Assembly (NCBI GenBank): GCA_024362935.1
Contig: JANCRA010000040.1
Span: 3,286,001-3,350,000 of the forward strand
Reading direction: 5' to 3'
Source of the DNA: Setophaga petechia
Taxonomy: Eukaryota; Chordata; Aves; Passeriformes; Parulidae
Length of the DNA: 64,000 bases
Position 1 is the first letter of the stretch, and each line of letters starts with the position of its first letter. The translations under genes were made by a program, and so were the position numbers. Shown here in pieces: positions 46,060 to 57,893 of this stretch. The notes beneath the pieces were generated by a model. That model was not told the DNA's origin. It saw only the letters and a list, made by a program, of their open reading frames with translations, and ran no database searches.

Positions 46060-49000
46060 GCACAGGCTTAATGTCCTGCAGCTTCAAAGCGATGTAGACG
46101 GGCAGCTACACCAGAGATCAATGCACTGGTAATAACCCGTCAGGTTTTCCCTGGACAGCTCAGCCTTTCCAAATGCTTTTCACAGAGCCATTCTCTGTGG
46201 TCTGGCAGGGGAAAGATTATCTAGAGTTTGCTGGACACTGTTGACTTCATGGCCATGGGGACATTGTGGCAGCAGCCAGTCTGCTGCATGAGAGGAAGCT
46301 TTCATTATTAAATGCTAAAAGAAAAAAAAAGTATGAAGAGGACAGGTCAGTCTTCCTCAGGGTAAAATATCCTCCTTTCAAGCTGTTCAGCAGATAGGAG
46401 TGAGTCAGTCACCTTGTATACAGTCATTAGGAGCATCTAACCCCTTCATGCTCTGCTGGGAGACTGTAATAAGCTTCGTCTGTCAGATCTTCTCACCCCA
46501 CCTGTTAGCTTAAACACTCAGCTGTGTGGGGGCTCTGCAGAAAGCATTTAACCTGCTGCTGCCAGCTTGGTGGGGTGTACAGTCCCTGCCTGCAGCCTGC
46601 CCACCTGCCAGCCCCGGTCTGCTGTGCTGCCAGGCACATCCTCCCAGCTTCCCTCCAAGGCTGCTAGGAGCTCCCACCCAAACAAGCTAGTGGCTGCAAG
46701 AGTACAGTCGAGATCTCACCTCTTTTCTCACTTGTCTACTGACCTCATTTCACACATCTGATTCCCTTTCTCTGGCTCTTTTTACAGTTTGTCTCTTTTA
46801 CAGCCTCTGATTTGCTAGTCACGTTTTTCCTATCAACACTTTGAATTTGTTACACTTACAAAAGTGCTGCAGTTTTTTATCTTTCATGTTATCATATTCT
46901 ACCCTTATGTGCCTATTAGACTGATTTTTAATTTTTTTTAATCTTTAGTCTTTGAGATTTTAGATATCAATCTCTCTATAATTATTTTACCTTTGCCATC
47001 TGGAGTACTGGTGTTTTGTTGTTCAGTTGGGATTTTTTTCCCCCTAACTCTTTCTCACTTTCATCTTGCTGAAATTTTCAGTGCATTGTGACATAAAACT
47101 GTGTAATAATCACCACATTCCCTGGTTTATATCATTCAAAGTGGCATAAAGAATTTGAAAATCAGAGCTTCATTTCAAGAGCTCCTGATTTTGCTGAGGA
47201 GCATAAGAGAGGGTGCTCAGGGTTTATAAACAAATTAAAGAAATATTAAAGTGGGGGATTTGTAAGTGAGCAAGATTAATATTTCTTACAGGACCTGAGT
47301 TGAAAAAATGAAAGCTGATTTCCTTGGTATTCCAGACTCACTACTATCCTTCCCTAACAAACTTGCCCTCGCCTTCACTAAATTATTTTGTACAACCATT
47401 TGTAATTTTTCTTTAAATAGGGGACGCCTTCCTGCCTTTCAGGATTCTTTCAGCCCTTAAAAAATAAAAATATTTCAACTGCTTTAAGTAACTAGAAGCA
47501 GTCATGAAGGGTTTCTCCCTGCCCTAATCTCTAGCTTTTTAGCATTGAGAGTAGGCAACAACTTACATCTGTGCAAAACAGTTGTCAGAAATGCTATCTA
47601 AAAATGACAACATTTTACACCTAATTTCCTTGTGTGAAAATATGTCTCAAAGGTGACAGGAAAGGGTATAAGGAATTGGGTTTTAGGTACGATGCTTAGC
47701 AGTTCCCTAAGATTCACATCTCTTCCTCTCTTGAAGACTTACATGAAGGTATGCTTCTCCATCCTTACACATCTCAAAAGTTAAATCCTTTGGTGGATAG
47801 AAAAGAATGTGTCAGGAGATTTCAATAGTGCTATACTGAATTTATGAACAGAAATTTCCAGCAGCTGCAAAACTTTCATTCGCGTTGTAGCAGCCGGGGT
47901 TTTTGATTCTGGAGAGCTGTAATGCCATTCCCTAGGGATGAGTGGGGTGTCATCCTTGCATGAAACAAGTAAGGACAGATTTTTAATGAGCCTGCCATTT
48001 TGGGTTTGCTGCTAGAGCTGTCTAATCATGGGCAGAGCATGCACCACATACAAGTTGGCCAAGAGGAAAGTAGTCTTGGGAAGGGACATGAATGATTTTG
48101 GTGCTCCAGTGTAGCAATTCTGAAGAAATGAATTTTCCTCTTGTGTTTTTAATAACATGCGTTTAAACTGGGTGTGACAAGAAATCCAAAGGACTATGGA
48201 AAGAGTTCTGAAATGGAATTGAAAGTTCATTTGAGCTACTTTAACAGTACCCAGCAGAAACCTCTCTTCTGCATACCTGAGTCAAACATCAGTAATGCAG
48301 TTTATCTCCTCAACAGTTACTACATTGGGCAGTGTTAGAGAATGTGCCATCATTGTCGCTTTGTGAGAGTGGTAATTTATGAAGTTTATCTATGTGCAAA
48401 TAGCATTAGAGGAACAGGCATCTAGTACCACTGAATGTGTTTGTATGTTGTGTATTCTTTAAAATGGAGAACTTGGCTCTTTTGGTAGCTTGTTGGTAAG
48501 TTGAGTAAATTTTTCTGGGACCCCATTTCAGAGATAAATCTTTATGCTACTCTGAAGCATAAAGAAGACTTTGGCAGGACAGTATGGTCAGCTGCTGAAG
48601 GGCTGTCATATTTCAAAATTAAATATGGTTCACCAAACTAAAAGCTTTCTTGTTCAGCCTCAGACATAGGAAGGTATGTCATCAGTGTTAACAAATGCCT
48701 TAAATTTACTGGTTTTCATCACTTTAACTGCATACTTTATGCCCTGTAAACTCCATTACTCTACCAAAGATGTACTTACTCATGCAAAGAAATATTTAAG
48801 GCAATTATATAAAATTTTCCCTCTCCAGAAGAGTAGTCATAGAAATAATTCATAACACAGCATGAATGGCAATATGTGGAAAGTTTGTTTAAGTTGAAGA
48901 GAAGTAAGAGAGGTTTATGCAAATGACATAAACATTCTGAAGAATGTGACATTTTAATTGAAAAATAATTAGAAGACTTTTCATTATTTGAATTAGTAAA

Positions 49001-49296
49001 TTTTTAAATGTTTTTGGAAAGGTGGGTAATTAGGAGAGCTTTTTAACTGCTGCCCTTCAGTTTAATAAACACAAAATGTGCTCACAGAGAACCAAACTAA
49101 AACATCATAATGCTAGGGTTAGAAGAGTTAGATTTAAAATTGGATGGATTTTTGTTTAGTATTTTTCAACCAAGTAGTCTTGCTATTGAAACAGTAAACT
49201 CACTGTAGGAGAAAAAAGGTCAAGCCCCATATCTATTTCAGACCTTTTGTTTGACCTCTCTGAGTCATCCCTCCTCACACTGAAGAGGTTAACTGT

Positions 49297-49328
49297 CTTT
49301 TGTTTTGTTTTGTTTTGGTTTTTTTTTG
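49297..49328 (+). repeat. (TTTTG)n and T-rich simple repeat
   Basis: Three to four TTTTG units (CTTTTGTTTTGTTTTG) run into GGTTTTTTTTTGG. The tract is low-complexity. Confidence 0.9.
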
Positions 49329-50089
49329 GCCTACACTGAATTTTAGTTGTCTATATGTATTGTAGGTAAAGGCAATTCTGATGTCCATTTCATTCTCTAG
49401 ATGTTCACAGAATATAAATTCTGTGTTATGAATAATTGCTACTAAAACTGATTAAAAACCTCATTTATGGAATTTGAGGATGTTTTTTTCCACGAGCCAA
49501 ATATTTTTACTCCATCACCTCCACTTTTCCATGAAGATGAAAGCCACTGTTTCTGGAAGGGAAATTATTATTTATTTTTTAAATCTGGTTTTAAACATCT
49601 GTGGAAAATGAGCAAATCAGAACCTGGATGAAGTTAGATGTATTTCTATTTTTGGAGGTCATTCTGTAATTTTGGGTTCCAAAGCCTAGTTCTTAGCACT
49701 TCATTACTGAAATAACTTCACAAGTCAAAGGAGCATGCCTCTCACCCTGCTTTGTCCTCAATCTTCCTATCATTTCTGATGAAGGGAAAGGCCTGGTATC
49801 AAGAATACTTGCCGATAAATTCAGAAGTTACAATGTGAGTGGGAAAAAGAAGGGTTGTGCAGACACAAAGTACCATAGCCAGAAAGAGCCACAGTCAAAA
49901 AGACAGCCTGGAAAGATTTAGAATCAAAGATTATAATTCTAGATTTTTCACTGATCCTAAGAGACAAAATATTAACATTTTTAGGAACTTTTTCTCTGCT
50001 CCTGAGGAAATGGGATTTGATTGTGGACAGAGGACTTTGAAAAGAGATGTAAGCAATCTGAATAACAAAAAAACCCCAAGATGTCTGCT

Positions 50090-50260
50090 TATTTGTTAGC
50101 CATTACACCTGTGGACAGATTTAGGTAAATTGGCAAGCACCATTGATTACATTTTTATTAACGTCCCTCTAATGCAGAAAGTGTGATCAATTATCCAGGG
50201 CTGCCTAAGCAATTACCTTATCATCTCATGATATTCTTGACATACAGGGTTTACTGAGGC
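50090..50260. promoter_or_regulatory. Candidate conserved non-coding element
   Basis: The block holds a dense set of homeodomain-like words (TTGATTACATTTTTATTAAC near 50143-50162; GTGATCAATTATCC near 50184-50197; AGCAATTACC) in non-repetitive sequence. No open frame or repeat explains it. Conservation has not been tested. Confidence 0.2.
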
Positions 50261-51512
50261 CTTTGATCTTTTCTAAGGATATTTTTGAAATAAATTTTTT
50301 GGATGAGATTTTTAGCAGATTTGCTGTATTTTTCTGTTTTGCAAGTGGTCTGTTCTGGACAATCCCAAGGTTAATAACTTGTTCAAGGACTGTAACACCT
50401 ATTTTCAGGACTAATATCTGAAAAAAAACCTGTATGACTTCTCTAAGCTAGACAGAGTTTCTGTTGACTTCCTCTGATTACAGAGAGGCTCTGTATTGAC
50501 TTTGTATGCCCAAAGGAACATGGAGGCTTCCTCACTTTTGTGACCTTTCTGCATCTTGTTCTGTCACTCTCCATAAGCAGATAGATTTAACCTGACCACC
50601 ACAGGGTGCTTCAGAAATGCCTTCTCTACTCATGGACTTTGCTGCAAAGAATTTAACTTTCAGCCGTCAATTCTTTTAATTTTACAACACTGGACAAAAA
50701 ATTGCTTAGTGAGGATGTGCTGAATCACAGTAAAATACTTCAGGCAACTGGCAGACAAGGCTGCCCAGTTTTATTACCATTGTAGATGTTTATTTCCCAC
50801 CCTTTCCCTTCCAGGTCAGTAAATTCTGATAGTGGACCATTTACACTTTCTACAATCTATGTTATCCAAGGCTATAAACTTTACAAATGAATGGGGCAAA
50901 CCTTGACTGCTGAGTTTTCTGGTTCTTCTGTTACAGGACATCCATCTTACTTACTTCCTAGCTCTCAAGAAGGTAGCAAAGCATTGTGACTTCATGAGAA
51001 ATATTAAAATATTCAGATTTATTCCTGTGACTGAGACTGATACCATCAGAGAAGCTGAGATCTCTGTGCTATCTGCAGCAGCTGCAATTTCCCTGTTGTT
51101 CTGCTTCTGCTAGTTATTTACAGCATGGTAGAGTGTGTATGAGAGACCCTCAGATCAGGAATATTTACTTTTACATTATTTTGAAAAGTTTTAAGTGATT
51201 TGATGAAATAAAAGTGCAGAAGTGAGTTGGTACTCTCATTTATTTACCTTTTACACTGGCAAGGTGTGTTTGTGTGATTGTGCAGATCTTAAGAAAACAT
51301 TACAATCTATTCTCACAAACTTTGAAAGTGAATTGCACAAAGCAATCAAAATGTTGCAAGAATGAACTGTGAATATCACCACTTTTATTTGAAAATTTGC
51401 CAAAAAGTTACATCAGTGCTTTCAAGAACTCCTAAAGGTGGGATAAACACAAAAGGTCTGCCACAATATTGATTTATAATCGGTGTGGACAGCCATAGTC
51501 TGCTGACAGAGG

Positions 51513-51528
51513 GAGAGAGAGAGAGAGG
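51513..51528 (+). repeat. (GA)n microsatellite
   Basis: A short GA dinucleotide run of about eight units. Confidence 0.85.
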
Positions 51529-52637
51529 ATTTAGGATCTTCCACCTGCCCCAGCCACCTCTTCCTGGACAGTTTCCTGATTCTTCACTTGCACCCGTCTG
51601 TGGAATGTTTCAAATGAATAAAAGAGGTTCGACTTGCTGTGAACAAATTGCTTCTTATTTGTCAAAGTACTTTCTAATTCATGCAATGCCTGGACTGCTG
51701 TAAAGGTCAACATGCAGGAAGCACTCCTCTCACTCGGGGTCGGTGATGGCACACAGCAGCACACACGTGCTCAAGCTGGCTCACTGCTCTGGTCATCAGC
51801 AGGTTGCAGGCTCCTGTCACACAGCAGCACTAAAATACCTGTGTATCTACCTCATACAAAAGCTTAAAATAGTTCTTCAGCTCCATAAGCCAGATTTTGC
51901 ATATAATTTTTTGTCCTCTATCAAGGAGTAGAAGCAAAGGGCTAAATAAAAATACAAGCTATTTTGACTGATCATTCCTGCTCTGAACTTTTTCATGGGA
52001 GTCTGGCCTGTTATGTGCTTTTTTCATGTGCTTTTTCATATGCTGTGATGGTCATCTAAAAAAAAGTGTCAGATGGGAGGTCAGACAAGAAATGTCCTTG
52101 TACTGAGCATATAGCAAAATGAGGCACTGGTAAACAACAAATAAATGTAACAAGGAAAGTTGGGTTCTCAAACTTCAGGAGTTTGCTCTAGTGAAGAACA
52201 AAAATGCTGGCTTACAACTGTGTGCAAATCCACGTAACCCAAGCACTGACAGCTAATGCAGCCAGTAGTGAATGATGATAGTACACTCTTGCAGGTTTGA
52301 ACATGTGATGAGTTTCCTTCAAAACCATGCATATATCTGAGAGTCTTAAAGCTGTCTATCAATATCACTACCCAACTTTTTCTGGCTGTGATTTCAAGTT
52401 TGCTGTCTCAACTTCTGCTTTCAAGCCATAGGGCAGGATTTTCAAGAAGGCAGTGAAATGTAGTTCAAGGAAAATTTAAATTTAAAATGCACATTTTTGC
52501 TGCAGAATTGTAATCCTATGCTGTCTTTCATATCAAAGGATGATGACTTTTTTCTATATATTTCAGCCCATCTAACCAGCCTTCTAGGATCCCTTTAAAG
52601 TTCATAGAGGAATTTAGATAGGAGTCCTTCCCTGTCC

Positions 52638-52651
52638 AAAAAAAAAAAAAA
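52638..52651 (+). repeat. A14 run
   Basis: Fourteen A residues after CCTGTCC. No retroposed transcript was recognised upstream. Confidence 0.85.
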
Positions 52652-53173
52652 GTATTTGTGATAGATGCATTACTTTCAGAGGTGCCATTCTCTCTTCATT
52701 GAAAATCTAAAGTATGATGCTGACCATCTTAGACTACATGCTTAGGTTTATGTTGGGTAATGTCAGGTGAAATGAAACCAACCATGAGCATCTGTTTCAA
52801 AAGGATTTCAAATCAGTAGGGAATATTCCATGGGTTGCTTAAGGTTTTGGATCATTCCCTTGTAAAAGGTCAGAAATCTGCAATGGAATGCTGCATATAA
52901 CTCTGAAGACTCTCAAAGGAAAATTAGGTTTTTGTGGAGTATGGAGAGTAAGGTTTGTCTTTGCATCTAACCTTCCTAGCTTTATTTGCCATTTACCATT
53001 GCAGCTTATTTGACTTTCTTTACCAGGAGCTGCATTTTAGTGTATGTTTTTTCTCCGGACAGTTAGTTTGCCTGCTTATAGTACTTTAGAATCCTTATAA
53101 AATCAGGTGATGTATCTCACAGGGCTGAGAAAATGTGCTACTAGAACATGAAGGTAACACAGATGGAAGCAAA

Positions 53174-53189
53174 TTTTTTTTTTTTTTTT
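53174..53189 (+). repeat. T16 run
   Basis: Sixteen T residues followed by GGGC. No transposon body was recognised on either side. Confidence 0.85.
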
Positions 53190-54351
53190 GGGCTATTTGT
53201 TTTGTTGAGGGGCAGGGACACATCAACATATTAGATGATGTTCTGTTAGACAATCCAAGATAGCAAGATGCTTTGCCCTTTGTTTCTCTGACCTGGAACT
53301 TACTACTGCCAAGTTTTATTTCTCATTGTCATGTCACAGGTGGCAAACTCTTACAGATAAAACATATTTTTTGTTACTTGATAGTAAATTATTTCCAAGT
53401 GTTTCTTCGTATGTGCTGAGGGCACATCATGTTATTTTCTATGAATAAAAGAAACACACCTGAGAGAACAGTAATGGCATTACAGGGCAACTTATCTACA
53501 AATATAATAATACTTTTTCCATTGTCTAACTATAACCCTGCAACCATTTGGACACAATTTTCAATGCAACATTCCCTTGATTTCCATGTAGAGTGGCTAT
53601 TCTTGTTCACAGATGAGAAATTGAGAGCATAGACAATAATAGGAATAGCAACAATACCAAAATTCAGATACCTAACTTAGCTAGTCAGTATCTCTAAGTT
53701 TTCAGCTTTATCCAAAGGAAATAAATGGGGGATTCCCCAATGATGATTTAGAGGAACCTTTTCAGACTCTTTCTCTGAGGTTTCCTTCTGGAAAGCTTGT
53801 CTGTAAACAGGTTTCCAAAAGACTGGGACACTGACTCAGACAGCAAGAAAGAAGAGATTGTTGTATCTCATCTGGTGCTCATGCATGCCTGTTTCTTCCA
53901 TGTCCACCAGCTTAACTGGGTTTGCTCCTCAGTGGTGGGCTGCCTCAGTATCCCCATGTAGGATAGAAAAACCCTCCAGCAGTTTCTATGTTCCATCCCC
54001 TTCACTTGTGTTCTCATTGGCTTCTGGCAGCAGGATTTCAGTTGAACTGGAAGACCCCTAATTTTTTTCAAACTGTTTTAGAGATAGGTATATAAATTTG
54101 ATGGGAAAGGTAAGGACTGTGCCTTGCCTTCTCTTTAAATTATCACAGTTCTTACCAGAACTTTTCTGGTATAGATTATGTACCTAATTTTCTGTTCTAT
54201 GGCTCTGGTTTGTCTTTTTTGCGCATACATGACAGGGTCTTGTATCCACCTTCTTATGGCTTACACCACCTGGAATAAGCATAAAAGGTGAGAGATGTGG
54301 ATTAGAGCTCTCATTTCCATACTCTATTCCATGCAGAAGCAGCCCAGTGTG

Positions 54352-54590
54352 ATAGGAAATGGCAAAGAGAGGTTCAGGTTGGATATTAAAAAATTTTTTC
54401 ACTGAAAGAATGATTAAGCATTGGAACAGACCCAGGGATGTGGTGGAGCCACCATTTCTAGAAGTGTTCAAAAATGAGTAGGTGTTGCTCTGTGTAGTGT
54501 GTTTTAGTTGACACAGTGGTACTTGGTTGAGAGTTCAACTTGGTGATCTTGGAGGTCCTCTCCAACCTTAATGATTCTTTGATTCTATGT
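54352..54590 (+). mobile_element. CR1 LINE 3' end, plus strand
   Basis: About 240 bases of CR1 in sense orientation. They start in the end of ORF2 (GGTTCAGGTTGGATATTAAA near 54371 and CACTGAAAGAATGATTAAGC near 54400), pass AGGGATGTGGTGGAGCCACC, then the 3' UTR (TGATCTTGGAGGTCCTCTCC near 54544), and end with the tail GATTCTTTGATTCTATG. Several stops break the short coding part. It is strongly 5'-truncated. Confidence 0.93.
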
Positions 54591-57500
54591 AGCAGAAAGC
54601 CCTGTGCGAACCAAAAGCAGGTGCCATTCTTCTCCATATTTTTAAACTCTCTGTACCTCAATTTAAAAATCAGACTCAGGAGCAGTTCTTAAAAAATACA
54701 GTATTTAATGATGATGGGCTTTTTTATACTATGTTTTGTCTCTGGACACATATTCAAAACCAGAAATATCTGTAAGCGAGGTTGAATTAGGAAGATCCTT
54801 ATTTTTACTAAATTGCTCAACTATTTTAGAGACAATCTGTCTAATTTAAAAAAGTTTACATTATAAACAGCATGAACAATCTGTTATACTTACCTGTTAG
54901 TCTGCATTACAGTCTTCCACCACCGAGGTAAATAAAAAGGACAGAAAAACAGTTTAGGAAAAAAGGAGGTTATTTCAATTCTACTGGTTTTTAAACAGTG
55001 ACAGCAGTAGTGTTTTAAGACAGAAAATAAAACAAAAGAGGAAATAGAGAAAAAGATAAGTTTATGAAGAAACAAGAGAAAAAATGTGATGGTAAGGAAG
55101 AGGAACAACAAGAGGAAAGTCAGCTGAATAATTTTTAGAGGTTGTACTGGATGAATCAAATTCTGCCTGAGGTTTTCTGTTCTATTGAGAAAGAAAAGTA
55201 GCTATCTCTCTGAATGTGCTACAGTCAAAGAAATACAAAGATAGCCATTATAAGTATAGATCATGCCAGCAAGATGCAGCTAAGACTGAGAGGAGTACAA
55301 ATTGCTCTCTTGCAAAGAGGAATAAGGTGAGAAGCAGCAGAACAGATACTCATCTAAAAGTAAAGAAGAATCATATCCATCCAATATTGAGGAAAGAGCA
55401 TGGCATTGAGAAAAAAACCAACAAACCCTGAAGTCCTCTTCTTTGTATGATCGGTCCTATCCTTAACATCAGTTGTACAACCTGTGTTTACTCACCTTCT
55501 TTTCCTGATTGTGTTTAAGAGGAAAGGCAGGAAGGAAGTGAACTGAGACACTCCAACAACTACATGAAAATCTGAGCTTGGTATGGTTTCGCACAGGGAA
55601 ATCTAGGGACTCTATCAAACTGCATCATTGTGTTGGCAGATAACCAAAACTGGACTCAGAAAAATGCTACAAAAATTTTTAGAAGACATTGACTTTAGCT
55701 GTTGAAAGAATGAAGATCTAACAATTAATGGCATTGTAACTCCTCAGAATTGAGCAGATCTTTCAAATAAGGTATAACCATATTAACATTCTTCTGTCAT
55801 CCTTCAGAAAAAGATTATTCCTTTTGCTTCCATGATGATAGCAAGTAACTAATGGGATTGAGTCAGAGTAGTGTCAGATGGAAATTAAATGCTGTGATGA
55901 GATGATTTCATGGCTATTCCTAGTACTGAACACTGGAGAAATATTTGAGATAAATATTTTCTTTCTTCTTTGCAGAGATATTTAGAATCAAGCCTGGTTG
56001 GTAAAACTGTGAAAAATTAATTGGTATAATTGGTGGCAAACTGGCCTGTAGATGTGTCTTGTCATGTTTATAAGAAGATGCTGTAAACACACCCCTGGGT
56101 TGCCCTGAGCTTTACAATGTTTAGTGATTGATGTAGACTTGCGTGACCAGTGTAACATGCACTGCACATAATGAGACTCAGTGAATCCTGCAGTCATTCT
56201 GTGACATGATGGCTTTCTAGTCAGAAGAATTTTGCTTCATAAGCTGAAAACAACAGTGGTTGAATTTTAAACACTTTTAAGAGCTAACATTGACAGAGGT
56301 AGAGCAGGGTCTCCAAAAGTCTCTGAATTCACCCATTTCCCTGACTGAATAACCATACAACACTTAGTTCATCTCCTTTCATACTAACAAAGTGAAAGAA
56401 AAGGGTTAAGTTTTTAAAAAAAGAACTGAAGCTTAGTAGGCAGCAGATGTGCCATAAAACTAATATAAAATAAAATAAAAGCCAAGGACAGAACAGTGTG
56501 ATTGTCAAGTGTCCTCTTCTGTCTACTGATATTTTCTTCTCTTCTACCTTAAACAGATCACGGAATTGCAAATTAAACCCCTTAGCAGCTGATGTTTACT
56601 GATTTTATTATCATGCTTCTTGTAAGGGTCCTATGCAAACACTTTGTTGCAATATAAATTTAGGATTGCAATCCTTGTTTTAAAATACATTTAAATAATT
56701 AGCAGACCAAAGATCACTTGAGAAGCTTGCAATCTTAATGGAAGAAGTTTCTGGGTTTTATTACAGACACACAATGTCTTGGTTTCAATTCTCTGCTTGG
56801 AAAAAAAGAAAAAAGGAGAAAAGGAAGGATTCTTTTTACTTCAGTTTTTTTTTTTCTGTAGGAATGGTTAATTATTCAGCAACACCACCATTACATTCCT
56901 CAGGATCTCAAAGGCTGCAGTTCTATTCCCCTACTTCTAAGGGACAGTAGTTTACTGTTTGTGTCATGAAATTGATTTCAGGACATCAACTGGGTGTCAA
57001 CAAAAGAGTCCCAGTTTATCCCAGATATTTTAGGCTTAGAGAAGAATGGCTTGTTTTAATCCCTTGAGGTGTTAATAAGAATATATGGACAGGATTTGGA
57101 TCAGATGCTGAACTGACACAGGTAAGGAAGCCTTAGCATAAGAAGGTTTCTATATGAATGGTGCTCCTCTGCTTCAACACATGAAGCAGGACCCATGTAA
57201 GGCCTCAAAGTCTCTGTGTGTGGAGGCCAGGTGGGATGTCTTCATGACTCTGAAGTAAAACTAGACCCCTGAGTGCAAGTAACCAAACTGTGGTCTGGAT
57301 CTTCATTGGTTATCTAAGGAACTCATAGGTCTGGTGCATGTGGACAAGCCCATGCATACCATATATGCGCAAGTTATGACAGAATTCAGACTGATCTTCT
57401 TGAACTCACTTTACCCAAATTCTACAAGTTGTTTCAGGTAGAGGGAGGATTTGACTGTATTCCTTTGAGACCAAATTCAGGCTGTGGATTTGACTGCCCT

Positions 57501-57809
57501 ATTCTGAGCAAAAGGCCTGTGGGTCTATCTGGAAGCTATACTGGTTTGTGAAAGTATTGGCATATTCCTTGACCCAGGGGGAAAGATGACAAGTTACTGA
57601 TTCCGTGGTCCTCCAGATGTGACATCCTGTTACAATGTGGGAAAATGCAGTTCAGTCCTCTGCTTCAATTAATTTATTAGAAGTGACTCATGCTGGCATG
57701 GTATTTTTAAATACAAGTAGAAACAGTGTAGTGGGAATGCAAAAATGAACTAGTATTTCTGATGAAGGTAGAGAATAAGAGTCTAACTGAATAGTAAGAC
57801 AGATCTGTC
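54591..57809. other. Unique AT-rich non-coding sequence
   Basis: No gene or repeat was recognised. Short open frames at 54890-55159 (minus) and 55216-55431 (plus) reflect purine- or pyrimidine-rich composition. Confidence 0.5.
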
Positions 57810-57843
57810 TATATCTAATTTATATATATATAAATTAGATATA
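57810..57843. repeat. 34-bp perfect palindrome
   Basis: The segment TATATCTAATTTATATA followed by its exact reverse complement forms a 34-base inverted repeat with no spacer, centred between 57826 and 57827. It could extrude a hairpin or cruciform. It is AT-rich and directly precedes a GATA/GATT microsatellite, so it may have grown by slippage of AT units. Confidence 0.95.
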
Positions 57844-57853
57844 TATATCAAAA

Positions 57854-57893
57854 TTATAGATAGATAGATAGATAGATAGATTGATTGATTGAT
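57854..57893 (+). repeat. (GATA)n-(GATT)n compound microsatellite
   Basis: About six GATA units run directly into three GATT units. The change of unit by one base suggests a point mutation followed by expansion. Confidence 0.93.

Larger units (their letters stand above)
46060..54351. other. Unique non-coding sequence
   Basis: No gene or transposon was recognised. A GC-richer patch lies at 46560-46700 but has few CpG dinucleotides, so it is not a CpG island. Simple repeats inside the interval are a (TTTTG)n run at 49297-49328, (GA)n at 51513-51528, repeats of a TTTTTCATGTGC-like word at 52013-52045, A14 at 52638-52651 and T16 at 53174-53189. Blocks at 46060-46180 and 50090-50260 have conserved-element texture. 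Confidence 0.5.

Noticed and set aside
46560..46760. Possible CpG island promoter
   Set aside because: The patch is GC-richer than its flanks but has very few CpG dinucleotides and no adjacent gene.
51622..51640. tRNA B-box-like GGTTCGAC
   Set aside because: It lacks the rest of the B box consensus, and there is no A box or cloverleaf around it.
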